DNA of 64,000 bases from Fereydounia khargensis (GCA_026413255.1 JAOCZO010000009.1:340473-404472); one strand, 5' to 3'. Shown: positions 40,260-51,554, numbered from the stretch's first letter. Notes: generated by a model not told the origin, from the letters alone. Made by a program: numbers and translations.

Positions 40260-40954
40260 CCTCCAGTATATCGAACATGAGAGCAACGAATGATGGTGTT
40301 GGTGGTGCGACAATGGAGAGGGAATTTATCCTCAGCTTTTACCCCGCATAGCCCCTCCTCTTTGCCCTTTCCGCTAGAGACACGCGGCTCTGTCGACCCC
40401 GGAGCTCTGAGTTCTCGGACGTGGCGTCACGTTCTCTCCTTCCCCCGGCTACACGAGTCTTGTGATATCCCGAGAAGAGTCCTCATGTGACTTTTTTTCG
40501 CACGCCCCGTGACGGTCCAGTTTCCGTCTCTGCTCCTCCGAAAGCGAATACTCACTAGGCTTGTTGAGTCGTCATCCTGCAAAAGCAAAAGCAAGAGGTG
40601 GAAAGTGGAAAGGAGAGGGGGAAAAGGACAGGGTGAAGCCCTCGCCGGCCCTCATTTCGGCAAGGTCGGGCGTGAAGCAAACGGAGGTAGTGCCACGTCA
40701 GCACACATTCTTTTCCCTCTGCTCAACCCGGCCTATGCACTGTACACCAAGGTAATTGAAGTCCACACGAGAAAATGATCAGCGCCTCTCTCCCGAGAAA
40801 AGGAGCGAGGGCTGACGTGGACTCTAGGGAGGACTTGGAAGTCGTCCGTTCGGATGGAAGACATAAGTTTCTGTAAAATGAGGCTATTCCACTTGATGCA
40901 GTCTTCCTGACCCAATCAACTCACCAAAGTCCCAGTCCCCTTTCAACGGCCACG
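40260..40954. other. Divergent intergenic region
   Basis: Promoter space for the two flanking secreted-protein genes. Small open frames at 40509-40778 have no leader or motif. Confidence 0.5.
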
Positions 40955-41155
40955 ATGCAGGTCCTTTCACACCGTCCCAACGTCATGGTCGTTACCATAC
41001 TGGTCCTCTTCTTCTCTTGGGTTGCTCCGGCCCCTCTCTACATCAATTGCGTGAAATATTGCGAAGATCCATGGACCTGGAAGGTCGTGTGCAACGGTAA
41101 TGAGGTCGTCGATAAACAGTCCTGCTCAAGGTGCCAAAATGATGAATGCTATTGA
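40955..41155 (+). CDS. Small cysteine-rich secreted protein
   Basis: Open frame of 66 residues. A leader to about residue 26 (MVVTILVLFFSWVAPAP) is followed by a mature peptide of about 40 residues with six cysteines at 32, 36, 46, 57, 60 and 65, spaced C-x3-C-x9-C-x10-C-x2-C-x4-C. This density is typical of disulfide-stabilised apoplastic effectors or antimicrobial peptides. A GTGAGT donor follows the stop codon by four bases, so an intron in the 3' UTR or an alternative splice is possible. The nearest gene is convergent, about 340 bp away. Function unknown. Confidence 0.65.
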   Translation: MQVLSHRPNVMVVTILVLFFSWVAPAPLYINCVKYCEDPWTWKVVCNGNEVVDKQSCSRCQNDECY

Positions 41156-41499
41156 ACAAGTGAGTAATCTTCGATAACCCCTCATGTTCATAACTCAGGC
41201 TGATCACATGTATTGTGCTACAATATCTGCTCGTAGAAGGTTCCTCCTTACTTCGATTTCTTGAGGACGGGGAATGATAGAGTTCGACGGCGAAGGTGTT
41301 TCGAATCTTCAAGAAGGTCCATCCAGGGATACTGCCTGTATCAACGTCCAATTCACACCCGGCTACCCCAACACAGTCGGTTGATGTCACAAGACGGGCA
41401 AAAATGCAATGTTTCTTCTCAAGGGGGCGAGTTAGATTCGGACTGTGATAAGATATAGATGGCTGTAGCAAACAAGAGTGAATGCACACATACACCAGC
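41156..41499. other. Short intergenic with exon-like frame
   Basis: At about 41280-41385 a plus-strand frame reads FDGEGVSNLQEG ... TACINVQFTPGYPNTVG then stop, directly after an AG acceptor-like site. It could be a further exon of the upstream cysteine-rich gene, but no phase-consistent link was found. Confidence 0.3.
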
Positions 41500-41850
41500 C
41501 TAATCGCAGTATTCAGTGTAGGGGCTAAAGATACCATCGGCACGGTCACAAGTCTTTCGGAACTTTTTGCAGAGCGAATCCGCGTCGTTGGTGCTTCCTT
41601 CGGTGAAGCATGAATAAAGGTCGACAGTTCTTCGAAGTGGGAATTCGAGATTGCACGAGTCGTTCTTGAATGCAGAAACGAGCTTGTCGTTGTCTCTGGG
41701 ATTCTCGCTTCGACATTGGCTGAGGGGGGTTTTGTCTTTAAGTCTGGCCGTGATGGTGATCGTAAACTGGAGTTCCTCTTGTATGGCAACGGCAGCAAAG
41801 TGGAACCATGTGGAAGCGAAGACCAGTAGAATGGTACGGGAAACTTGCAT
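41500..41850 (-). CDS. Small secreted protein, six cysteines
   Basis: Single exon, 116 residues. The leader is MQVSRTILLVFASTWFHFAA. The mature protein of about 95 residues has six cysteines (46, 66, 81, 94, 101, 115), enough for three disulfides, and a Lys/Arg-rich middle. Convergent with the 66-residue cysteine-rich gene; both leaders start MQV but the bodies do not align. The cysteine spacing (x19, x14, x12, x6, x13) differs from the C-x19/20-C family nearby. Function unknown. Confidence 0.75.
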   Translation of the reverse strand: MQVSRTILLVFASTWFHFAAVAIQEELQFTITITARLKDKTPLSQCRSENPRDNDKLVSAFKNDSCNLEFPLRRTVDLYSCFTEGSTNDADSLCKKFRKTCDRADGIFSPYTEYCD

Positions 41851-42405
41851 CTTGGCCGTTCTCTTGGTCTAGCTTTTGCAACTGAAAGTTCAGTACGACT
41901 CTCGGGGACAAGATCCGGTGGTGACCTACTGACGAGCAAGAAAAAGCAGAGCTGGTAGGTGACAGGAAAGGTTGTGCAGAGACTTTGGGGCATTTGCTTA
42001 CAGTAAAAAATTGTGCTGGTGTTCGGTCGAGGCTAGCTGCCGAAGAGTCTGGCACCTTGCCTTTTGCTCAACCGATGACTCGGGCTGCGACGCGCATCCG
42101 TCCTTCATTTACAGCTCTCACGAGCAATCGAGTCGCTGGTGTGTGCTGGCGCTCTCTCTCATCTCGGACCGTTGTACTGTAGCTCTTCTACAGTGCCTGA
42201 CAACTTGCCAGTCCCTGGCGCACGGATGAATCTTCCTCACAGTCTCGTATAACCAACATTCGGCTCTTTACGCTTGGCTAGATTGCTCTTGGCTTCACGA
42301 GTCTCGACTCAGCAAAATCAAGATACAGGTTCGAATTCGCGCAAGTTTGTGTACGCGTTCATGGAAAAGGGCTTGGTAGGCTCAAACACGTAAGGTTGAG
42401 TCGAA
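41851..42405. other. Intergenic
   Basis: Upstream of the 116-residue secreted gene and 3' of the 153-residue one. No gene seen. Confidence 0.5.
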
Positions 42406-42867
42406 CTACTTTGACTGTATCCAGGTGAAGCCATCGAGTTTGGAGCATTCTTTTGCAAAGTAGGAGTTTTGTTCGCTGACTGAGGCTGTGGGCTGGACCT
42501 TGGTGTTCTTGGTGTTGGTGCAACTGAGTAATGCACCCGTATTCCACCTGTCCTTAGTGGAGGTGTTTTCCAGCTCGTCACAGGTGGTGTCTAAAGCCCA
42601 GGTGTTGAATTTGTTCTGGGCTACCCAAGTTTTGGCCTGACAAGTTCCAACGTTGTCCTTTCCTTTTGTTTTGAAGAGGAGTCCAGCCACTTCGCTTGAA
42701 AGCGGCTCATAAGCTCCATCATCAGCTCCACCGGTAGACGCGCCGTTGTTGTTCGAACGGCGATGATAATGTTCCAGGGCGTAGACGGTGCTGCGGTCCT
42801 TTGTGACGATGATTGCAGTTAGCAACGTGGTCAAAGTAATCAGGGTGACTCGCTCGAAGAATTGCAT
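42406..42867 (-). CDS. Secreted protein, C-x19/20-C family, member 1
   Basis: Single exon, 153 residues from MQFFERVTLITLTTLLTAII. The leader is atypical, with a charged stretch after it (VTKDRSTVYA), then a low-complexity Asn/Gly/Ala linker to residue 50. The C-terminal half has FNTWALDTTCDELENT (Cys96), LLSCTNTKN (Cys116), NSYFAKEC (Cys141), and GFTWIQ at the end, with an extra Cys76. WALDxxC, SCTNTK and AYF/SYF align with the protein at 60.5 kb. An ATG at 42909 in the same frame would hide the leader. Function unknown. Confidence 0.72.
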   Translation of the reverse strand: MQFFERVTLITLTTLLTAIIVTKDRSTVYALEHYHRRSNNNGASTGGADDGAYEPLSSEVAGLLFKTKGKDNVGTCQAKTWVAQNKFNTWALDTTCDELENTSTKDRWNTGALLSCTNTKNTKVQPTASVSEQNSYFAKECSKLDGFTWIQSK

Positions 42868-43688
42868 CTGTTGAGCGTCATCATCAGCTTCTAGTCTTGA
42901 CTTGCACACACAAGCGGTGATGACCAGTGGACGCTTTACTTACCTTTGGTGGCTTGAGGTAAAAGGAATGATCAGGAAGGTGGATTGAAAACGGGATAGT
43001 GAGAGTTTGTCCTTCTTAAATGCCAAAGAGTCGTTGGGGAATCGGGGCGATCCTACGGCATCAACGCATTACATGGTGGTCGTTACGATGTTCGCGACGG
43101 CTCAACCCAAAGTTCCTGCCATGCTCCGGAGGACCATATAATGTATGCTTCTACCACGCCCCGAGGGGGGGACGGTGCAATCGATGGTTTCTACCACGAC
43201 ATAAGGGACGGTGCAATCAGTCATAATGGTTGCGGCCACGCCCAGACTCGGCTCGCAGGTTCCGGTCTGGTGGTTTGCACATTACCCCTGCTTTACGTAC
43301 TGGGGTTGTCACGCCCTCAGGGTTGGTGGAATGGCTGGTCCCTTGCACGCCCCGAGGGGCATTCCGGTCAATGGTAGCTACGACGTCCAAAAAAGGGCAT
43401 AATGAATGGTTGCTGCCCAGCCCGCGCTCGGCCTGCAGGCGCCGGTTACGTGGGTCACTTTGTCTTTTGACAATTGAGGGACAAAAGCGGTGCTGATGAC
43501 ACTGTTCAGACGTGCACAGACTGGGCAAAGACTCGCAGGCAGTCGATTCGAATTTCGTGTCAAGGTTGAAATATACTGTACGTACTGCATCATCACATGA
43601 AAGACAGTGGGTATGTTTGCGAGTTCGTGAAAAGAAACCCAATGTCATTGGCGTATGGATCGCATGCTGTTCTGCCAATGCAAAGGCG
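42868..43688. other. Intergenic with degenerate CACGCCCCGAGGG repeats
   Basis: Between 43140 and 43445 the words ACCACGCCCCGAGG, GACGGTGCAATC and AATGGTTGC recur at roughly 40-45-bp steps and in a second block 180 bp later. Open frames through it are artefacts. No gene seen. Confidence 0.5.
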
Positions 43689-45571
43689 TCATGTTCGAGT
43701 CGAGAGCTTGTCCATCGAAACCTGGTCGGTAGACTTGACGTCTTCGATATCATAGGTGCGTTCAATCACCACCAAGGGCAATTCCTTGCACACGGCCTGA
43801 TCAAATGCCGGCGAAGACGATCGTGGGCGCACAATGTGGCCTGGAGGGAGCGTAGAGAGAGCAGAGCTGCCTGGACTCGGCTTGAGCTTGGCCTTGGCAC
43901 CTCCTGGAGGTGCCATTGTCGTGTAATCAAAGGTGCGGAAAAAGAGTGAGAGCGAGACGACTCCCAACCCAATGCAGGTCGCATAGTTGGCCGTCAGCAA
44001 GCCCTTGGTGACTGTGACTCCTTCGGTGTTGCTTTCGGCTTCCGAATAGAAGGACATGGCTGCCCACACGGCGAGGCTAAAGAAGATGACAATGGTGCCC
44101 AGGAGACCGCCTGTGAACTCGAATCATTGACACGGAGGGCATGCAAGGTAAGGTATGGCATACCTGATCAGTAAGTTGTGCAAACACGTCCTTGGGGACA
44201 GCTTCTGACTCACAGACTTGAACGAAAGTACTCTTGAACAGCTTAAGGACGTGCTCCTCTTTGCTCCTTTCGGCATCGAGTCCAGGTCTGACGCGGTCAA
44301 AGGCGGAGGGCTTGACGGCAGGGAAAAAGTTGCGGCTAGGAGTGTTCTGATCGCGGATTTCCTGCTCGGTAAAGTACATGGACGTTACCTGGACTGCACT
44401 CTCTTGTGCTTCTACGTCCGATGATGACGGGGGGGAGCTACCCAGTACCTGGGAGCAACGCGAAATCATGTTGCGGACGGTGAATTTAGCCTTGCCTTGG
44501 GTCTCTGCTTGATTCGATGCGCTGGTCGACTTGGACCGGCGCACATCAAGAATGTATGACCTGATCTGCTTAAAGAGCATCCATATGAGAGGCATGTAGG
44601 CTGCGAGAGTGAGAAGTAGGATCAAGAGTGCCCAAGCCGAGTAGACGATGAGACAGGTGCTGACATGATACATGGACTCTAGAAACGTATACCAGACCCT
44701 CTGCGCATCGATCAGCATCTCACGCGAGAGCTCGGTCGTGGTGGTAGTCGGACTGTTCCAATCCTTGCCAAATTGGTGCCACAAGTGAACTGTACGTAGG
44801 AACTTTGCTTCATGCTGAGCGGAGGGAACAGCTATGCCTAGGCCGATTGAAATGGGCACAAGGACAAGGAGGAACCAATTGACCAGAGTTGGTGTGATGC
44901 CGAGACGGAGAGCAAGGCTTGGCGGCTTGCCTCGCTGCGGTGTGAGCGAGGCAAAGGCGTTTGGGCGGGCGCATACGAGACCGATGGTGCTGAGGGTGGC
45001 ACCAACACAAAGGGGATACCAGATCCAGGCGAAGGTGAAGTAGACGTAGTACTGTTCTATGCGAGGGGCGACCAAGAAGATGATGAAGGAATTGCTTTGG
45101 CCGAAGAAGAAGAATGAGTGATTTTTGTCAATGGACGCGAATGATACGGATGGAGCAGACCTACCCGATGAAAAGGCAAGCAGCAAAGATAAGCTCAAAG
45201 AGAGAAAAGACGACCAACGAGTTTGGAAGAATGAACGTGCCGGTAGGCCGAACGAGCCGGTGAAAGATCCAGAAGGATCTCTGTCTGATCTTTCGGATCA
45301 TGATGGCGATGACAAGAGCCATAAGGCACGCAATGAGGCCAAGTCCAATCTTGAGCTGGATGTAGGTTGCAGACGATATGACGGGCCAGATGACATTGTC
45401 GACAAATTGGTGCAGCTCGTGTACTGGATCAGGAGAAGCACTGAAATCGGGAAGCCAGGAGCGGTGCTGGGCTCCCTTGCGAAAGGAAAAGATGGTTGCA
45501 GAGGGCGGATTGGGAAGGTCATAGAGGCGATGGAGGCGTTCCCAAGGTGGGTAGTCGCCAAGCTGGGTCAT
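43689..45571 (-). CDS. Multi-pass membrane protein, unknown
   Basis: Three exons: 45165-45571, 44164-45094 and 43689-44117. They total 1767 nt, or 588 residues. The first intron is phase 2 and well supported. The second (46 nt, acceptor CGAG) is the weakest call. The N-terminus is soluble (MTQLGDYPPWERLHRLYDLP). About eight hydrophobic segments follow, including IQLKIGLGLIACLMALVIAI, FIIFLVAPRIEQYYVYFTFA, LVNWFLLVLVPISIGLGIAV, ALLILLLTLAAYMPLIWML and two in the last exon. A long cytoplasmic loop (Ser/Gln-rich) separates the last pairs. I do not recognise the family; the layout resembles fungal lineage-specific seven- or eight-helix proteins. Confidence 0.75.
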
Positions 45572-46808
45572 CTTGGGGATGGGTGAAAGAAGGACGGTGA
45601 GTGGCGGTGTGAGGACGAGAAAAGGCAAGGAGTTGGGGGAATATATACTTGGATTCCGAATGTCAAGATCTTGTGGGTGTAATTCAAGCTGACAAAGGGG
45701 GAGAAGCCATTCACGCGATATGCACAACACTTGTGGCTGGTTAGCATAGTTGAACAGATCGATGGCTGTTGATGACGCCGTGACGGCGACAGACAGATGC
45801 AAAAGACGGCGCCAAGTATTGTCAAGGCGTGCATGGTGGGCGTGTATCGGAGCAGCATATGAGGCAGGTGCGGTCGCGATAGCAGGTGAGGGTAGATGCG
45901 GATGGGATGGTCGATGCACAAACGCTGAGGGCCTCGGAATGCCTCCCACCTCGGACTGGGGAAAGTGAAGACAATAAGATTGACTTAAGGCTGGGATGGG
46001 AACTATGAAAACAATGGAGAGGGCGAGAAGAAGTGAAGCGGGGATCGGAGGAGACAGCAGGACTTATAGGAGGGAAAGGGAATGGGGAAAGGGAAATGGG
46101 GAGATGGTCGAGAGGAAGAAAGGAGTAAAGTGGAGGAGCGCTCACGTATGCTTGACGCTAAGCGAAAAGTGTCAGTTCCTGATCAGCCGCCCGTCGAGAG
46201 GAGCTCAGTCAAGCCACCGCCAGCCAGCCGGCCAGCCAGCCAGTCAGCCAGACACCACACCCCACAGGCAAGCCAACAATGTCGTGGTCACCAGCCGCGC
46301 GCGCCTAACTTATTTTTCTCCATTGTTGTCGGCACGGTCCAAAGTGTGGGCCAGAGCGTGAGCGTGAGAGAGAGCCAGCCACACCCCAGCACTCCTCTAC
46401 GGCGCAAGCAGAAGAGTCAACCACGCGACTCGAGCAGTTCGGGAATGCCGAGCAGCGGGCAGCAAGCAGGTTGCAGGTCGACTTTTCAATGCGACTCGCC
46501 ATCAGCTGTTGTACCTTCTGCTCTCGGCCGGCCGGCCGACTGGCTCAGCTTGTGCTTTCCCGCGTCCAGGTCCAAGTCGCATCAGTATACGCGTGCGAGA
46601 GACAAGGGGTCCCGAATTCCGAGTCCCGAAGCCCGACATTTATTTCCCGTGACAGGTTCACACTCCCTCATTGCACCCGCAACTTGGCAACGACATCATC
46701 AGATGACGAGACACTCTTTGCCTTGCCTGTCGCTGATCGTAATCAATCTCTATTTCGTACTAATGTCGTGACGCAAATACTAAAAGACGATTTGTAAACA
46801 CAACCCCA
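45572..46808. other. Intergenic 1.2 kb
   Basis: Holds the promoter of the membrane protein and the 3' region of the Dal5-type transporter. A short CCAGCCAGCCGGC repeat lies at 46210-46240. No gene seen. Confidence 0.5.
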
Positions 46809-48623
46809 TCAGTAGGCAAAGCGGAAGTCCAATCGGCGGTTGCCCTCGTCCTTGGTTGTCGCCAGGTACTCGAGCTGCTGCTCCTTGGTAAGCGCCTTCC
46901 ACTTCTTGTCCCTAGAAGCGTTCCTCATCCTGTAGTAGAAGAACACGGCCGTGTAGAGCAGAATGTTGAACACGCTCACAAAGATGAGTGCCAGGTTGGC
47001 ACGACGGTACCGCGGCGCATCCGAGGGCTGGTATACGTTGGATCCGATGATCGCCGATGCTTGAACAAACATATTGTAAGCTGCGCTGGCAACGGTCCTT
47101 GTCCGAACTGACCCAGCCTGACGAGACACGAGCGAGACTTGTATGGCGTGCACGTATGGTGCGCCCACAATGAGCGTGGCCACGGTCCAGTAAGCCCATC
47201 TGCTTCCGTCGGCGGGCAGCAGGTAGAGTGCGATGAAGCAGGGCAGATACCACATATTGGAAATGGCGGCTACAAAGGTGCGGTTGTTGACTCGTTCCGA
47301 GAGGAGCGTGATGCCAAACAGCAACACAACACCTACTGCCGCAGCTGGCATGCAGAGCAAGTTGGTCTCGAACGTGTCAAATCCAAGTTCACGGAGTTGT
47401 AGCGTGAGGTACGCTTGGATTGGGTAGCTGGGCAAGCCGAAAGTCAGTCCAACAAGGTATAGTGGCCAGAGGTCATAGTCGAGTAGAGACTTCCAGAGCG
47501 CCTTGAGCGTCAGACCTTGTCGGTTGTGCATGCCTCCCTTTCCAGGGTCGTCACGGATCACGCGGTTGACCATTATCTCCTCTTCCCGTTCGGTGAACCA
47601 GCCATTCCGCCAGAACCACGTCTTTGTCTTGGTTGGCGCTGCTGGCATCATGACGAACGAGAACAAGCCAATCACAAGAGTGAACAGGCCCTCGATAAGG
47701 AACAAGTATCTCCAGCCCGCGTAGCCGCCGAGTCCTCGCATACGCAGAATACCAAAGCTCATCAGCGGGGCCAAAAGATCCGTCAGGTACAGCGCCTGCC
47801 AGAAGCATGCCAGTCGGAACGGCAGCTCGGTCTTCTTGTAAAAGTAGGACAGGTAGAGAATCACATCAGCGATGAATCCTCCCTGCAGCCCACCGATCAT
47901 CGCTCGAAAGAAGAGGAACTGCGCCCTACCACGCATGCCAAACTGAGCAGCAGAGAACGCCGACCACAGAACGAGCTGAGTGGGGACCCACACGTCTGAA
48001 CCAATCTTTTTGCTGATCATCTGACTCGGCAGCTCAGCAATCAGAAAGCAGAGTCGGAACAGGGTGTTTCCCAGGTTGTAGTCGGCAGTGGTCAGTCCAA
48101 GGTCCTTGAGGAGGTTGTCACTGTTGGCCTGGCTAATATTGCCACGGTCCAGATCGAGACAGAAGAACATGACCACCGCCCAAACTGCAATGTAAAGGTC
48201 GACCTTGCGGATAACCTTTTGCTCCTCGCGCCAAGTCCATCGTGCTGCGGGGTTGAAGCGATGCAAGTTTTCCCATTTCGAGTGGGGCTGGTAGAACTTG
48301 GCTCGCGTCGGATCGTCAAACACCGAAGGCTGAGTGGCAATAGCATCCAGCTCGCCTACAAACTTTTTCTTGCCCAAGAGCACGTCAAGAAAGCCGGGTG
48401 CCTCGACCTGCCTTTCGTTGCCAAGAAGCTCGCTGTTGGTATAGGCGAGTGTGTGTGGCAACTCTTTGGTGCTACTGGCAGAGCTCGAGTCGAAGCCAGA
48501 CTTGCTTGAAGTGGATTCGCGACGATAGTCAAACGGCCTTGACTCGTGAATCTCGGCGTTGCCGCCCTCAAGCTCGGCACCTTCCTGGCCAGGCCTACGA
48601 TCTGTTGCCTTCTGGTCGGTCAT
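46809..48623 (-). CDS. MFS transporter, allantoate permease (Dal5/ACS) family
   Basis: Single exon, 604 residues with a hydrophilic N-terminus of about 140 residues, then twelve predicted helices. The family is shown by RKVDLYIAVWAVVMFFCLDLDRGNISQANSDN across helix 1, RLCFLIAELPSQMISKKIGSDVW, FFRAMIGGLQGGFIADVILYLSYFY and GGYAGWRYLFLIEG. This anion:cation symporter branch includes Dal5, Seo1, Tna1 and the yeast sulfonate/sulfate transporter Soa1. It is transcribed divergently from a TauD-type dioxygenase, so uptake of sulfonates is the best guess. Plasma membrane location is inferred. The substrate is not fixed by sequence. Confidence 0.9.
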   Translation of the reverse strand: MTDQKATDRRPGQEGAELEGGNAEIHESRPFDYRRESTSSKSGFDSSSASSTKELPHTLAYTNSELLGNERQVEAPGFLDVLLGKKKFVGELDAIATQPSVFDDPTRAKFYQPHSKWENLHRFNPAARWTWREEQKVIRKVDLYIAVWAVVMFFCLDLDRGNISQANSDNLLKDLGLTTADYNLGNTLFRLCFLIAELPSQMISKKIGSDVWVPTQLVLWSAFSAAQFGMRGRAQFLFFRAMIGGLQGGFIADVILYLSYFYKKTELPFRLACFWQALYLTDLLAPLMSFGILRMRGLGGYAGWRYLFLIEGLFTLVIGLFSFVMMPAAPTKTKTWFWRNGWFTEREEEIMVNRVIRDDPGKGGMHNRQGLTLKALWKSLLDYDLWPLYLVGLTFGLPSYPIQAYLTLQLRELGFDTFETNLLCMPAAAVGVVLLFGITLLSERVNNRTFVAAISNMWYLPCFIALYLLPADGSRWAYWTVATLIVGAPYVHAIQVSLVSRQAGSVRTRTVASAAYNMFVQASAIIGSNVYQPSDAPRYRRANLALIFVSVFNILLYTAVFFYYRMRNASRDKKWKALTKEQQLEYLATTKDEGNRRLDFRFAY

Positions 48624-50234
48624 CCTGTGCTGCGATTGCTACAAGCGACACCTGCGTTCTTGATGAGAGCGAAGAGAGAAGAGATTGGGATTGGACGTGG
48701 ATCTGGATTGGTCGGCTGGAAACTTGACCAAGTCAACTCCATTCATATACTTGTCCATGCCCAAGGTCCACTCATCGGAGGAGAGCCTACCGAGTAAGGT
48801 CAAAAAAGTTTTTCTTCCTCTTCCTCATCATCATCTTCCTGTTACTCTTCCTATCCTGGCGTTCCGGTAGCCACCGTGTGCCTTTTCCGGCTGTTTTCCT
48901 CGTGGGTTTTGATTCGTAACCGACAAAGTCTTGGCATTGGGCGGGGGTCTAATCAGTCAGCCGCTGTGCCTTGCCTCGGGGAAAGCTGGAAATTGGCCGT
49001 GTTGGGCAACCTACTGTGAGAGTAGCTTTCACTCTGGTGCCTGACACTGTATGTCAGTCGCGCCAAGTACGAGGTGGGCGCAAGATTGCTTGATCCGTTG
49101 CAGCATGGTTGGTCACCTAACCCCGACAGAGTGATTGGTGCAATGCCGCGCCGGAGTGGAGAAGTGGAGCACGTCAGACTAGTTGGCGGATAGCAGGTTG
49201 AGCCGAGGCCATGCCCGATAGTGCTGTTATAATGAGGAGCTCGGGGAATATTCGCATGTGACATGCGCGGTGGGTCTGTGCGAGAGAAACAAGAATGGCA
49301 GGGCAAAAGGCAGGGCAAATCGGTATGGTGTCATTCGGATGCGCTGTCAGGTTATGCGAATGACACCATCCGTCCTGCCTGGCTGGCGTGCTTCGGATAA
49401 AACGCGCGCCTGCTCTTTCGTTGGACCCTTGTGCTGCACTGCACGGCACTTGCACTTTGACACTTGCTTGATTCCCACACCGTATGGAATCCCAGCTTCA
49501 ATCAATACCATTGTTGCTTGGCTGTCGTCTCGCTTGCTCTCTCCCTTTGTTGCGCGCGCCAGCGCAGCGCAAACCCACCCGAGCCAAAGCCCAACCTGCG
49601 AAGAGAGTATCAATCACATCATCTCGACCGCCTCTCTCGATACCAAACCGCACACCCAACCTTTTTTCACCGTCAACGCCGATTCTTATCAATCAATCAC
49701 TTTCCATTATCCCCACGCGCATTACGGCACTAAGCGAGCCTTCCATATCAGGGGTTGTTGCCGTTTGCTTTCCCTAGACGACCGACCGGCCAGCCAAGGC
49801 CACGCAACGTGCTTGCCGAGCCAACCCCAATTTGTCCCAGACCTGAAGGACAATGGTATTGTCCACCTGGCTACTGCCATAGTCTCGCCAAATTCCGCAA
49901 GCGCCGTGACCGCGTGGTCAAGCACTTTACAGTGCGGTCGGTTCTCTTCGGTCACGTCCGAAAAGGGATGTGAATGCAGCTTGAGCCCTGGTGAGATGGT
50001 GATGCGTGTGTGGCAATGTCCGAGACGGAAGTTTACGTCTATGCGATGGGAGGTTCCTTATACAGCGTAGCACCTCTGTCTCTTGTACGGGTACGGTGTG
50101 GAGACGACACTACACTGCAGTATGGACTGACATATTTAAAGTCTGTCAACATTACTGCAATCTTCTTCTTCCCATCCATACAAACTATCATTCCGATTGA
50201 CTAAATCCTCTATCCCCTGCTCGCTCGATCAATC
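48624..50234. other. Divergent promoter region, Dal5-type transporter / dioxygenase
   Basis: 1.6 kb shared by the two divergent genes. Open frames inside (for example 49258-50070 plus) show no motif. A/T-rich TATTTAAAG lies at 50132-50141, about 95 bp before the dioxygenase ATG, and is the likely core promoter. Confidence 0.55.
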
Positions 50235-51554
50235 ATGGCACCTACCGCTGAAGTCGCACGACCCACCGCTGTTCCCAAGGCGCCCGATGCCGTACCGGTT
50301 ACCAAGCAGGCGGGGGGCAATACGGCTGAGCCCTGGCGCAAGGGCCAGCTGATCAATGAGCCACTCAAGGTCTCTGGTGCCCTTGACAGCCAGCACGAAT
50401 CCTTTGAAGTGACTCCCGTCATTGGACGTGAATATCCCAAGGTACAGCTGCGTGACCTCATCAACGCTCCCAACGCCGACGAGCTCATCCGCGACCTTGC
50501 CATTACCAGTGAGTCTTTCGTCTCTTCTCATTTGATTCCTGCTAATGACACTGGTACTCACTCACACCTTCACATTTGCGACTCGTCATTTCACCGCGCA
50601 GTTGCTCGTCGCGGCGTGGTTTTCTTCCGCAACCAGGATATCACTCCTGAAGAGCAAAAGGCTCTCACCGACCGTCTGGGTCGACTGACTGGAAAGCCAG
50701 CCGAGTCGACCCTCCACATTCATCCCGTCACCAACGCCGAGAGGGACTCGGACCACGTGCCCGTAGACGAAAACGGCACTCCAAACAAGGATAACGAAAT
50801 CAGCGTCATTTCCTCCAGGCTTCGAAGGGATCTCTATGTTGGCTTTCGAACCAACGCAAAGAGGGAATGGCATTCAGACATTACTTTTGAACCGGTATCA
50901 TCGTAAGCGGCAACGATTTCCAGGCCCAAAAAGTCATCTACTAACATGCTAGATCATGGTTTGTACACCTGCAGTGACTTTACTTCGCTCAAAGTCCACA
51001 CTTTGCCAGCGACGGGGGGAGACACCCTCTGGGCATCGGGTTATGAGCTCTATGATCTTCTTTCCCCCGCATTGAGGACCTTTGCTGAGACGCTCACGGG
51101 TCACTTTGCTCAGCCCAACTTCAACAAGGCCGCCGAGCGAGGCAACTTTAAACTCTACTCCAAGCCTCGGGGTTCTCCCTTGAACGTGGGAGAGGATCTC
51201 TCTGCAGATCATCCGTTTGTGCGAACCAATCCAGTCACTGGATGGAAGAGTATCTTTGGCGTCGGCACACACTTTAGTCACATCAACGAGCTCTCAGAGG
51301 ATGAGAGCAACCTGCTCAAGAACCATATCCTTGACCTGGTTAGCTCGCACCATCTCGCCCAGGTTCGTTTCAAATGGAACAAGAACGACCTTGCCATCTG
51401 GGACAACCGCTCCGTGTATCACGCTGCGACGCCTGATACGGAAGGCCTTGGTGAGCGTGCTGGTGTCCGTGCTGTCTCAATCGGCGAGAAGCCTTACTAC
51501 GACCCTAACTCTTGGTCTAGGCGTGAGGAGCTTGGTATCTCCAAGCTGTTCTGA
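50235..51554 (+). CDS. TauD/TfdA-type 2-oxoglutarate dioxygenase, putative sulfonate dioxygenase
   Basis: Three exons: 50235-50508, 50602-50902 and 50975-51554. They total 1155 nt, or 384 residues. The second intron (72 nt) has TACTAAC as branch site. The iron ligands are visible: His and Asp of EWHSDITFEP, and the distal His in VYHAATPDTEG; the Arg that binds 2-oxoglutarate is in ERAGVRAVSIGEKPYYD. LKVHTLPATGGDTLWASGYELYD is the typical core. Fungal members (for example yeast Jlp1) oxidise sulfonates such as taurine to sulfite for sulfur supply; other members act on different acids. No targeting signal is seen, so it is probably cytosolic. Divergent from the Dal5-type transporter. Confidence 0.9.

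Noticed and set aside
41043-41993. 316-codon minus-strand open frame
   Set aside because: It crosses two supported small secreted genes, lacks a motif and looks like a chance frame.
42318-42581. 87-codon frame overlapping the 153-residue secreted gene
   Set aside because: Pro/Ser/Thr-rich shadow in another frame; no leader.
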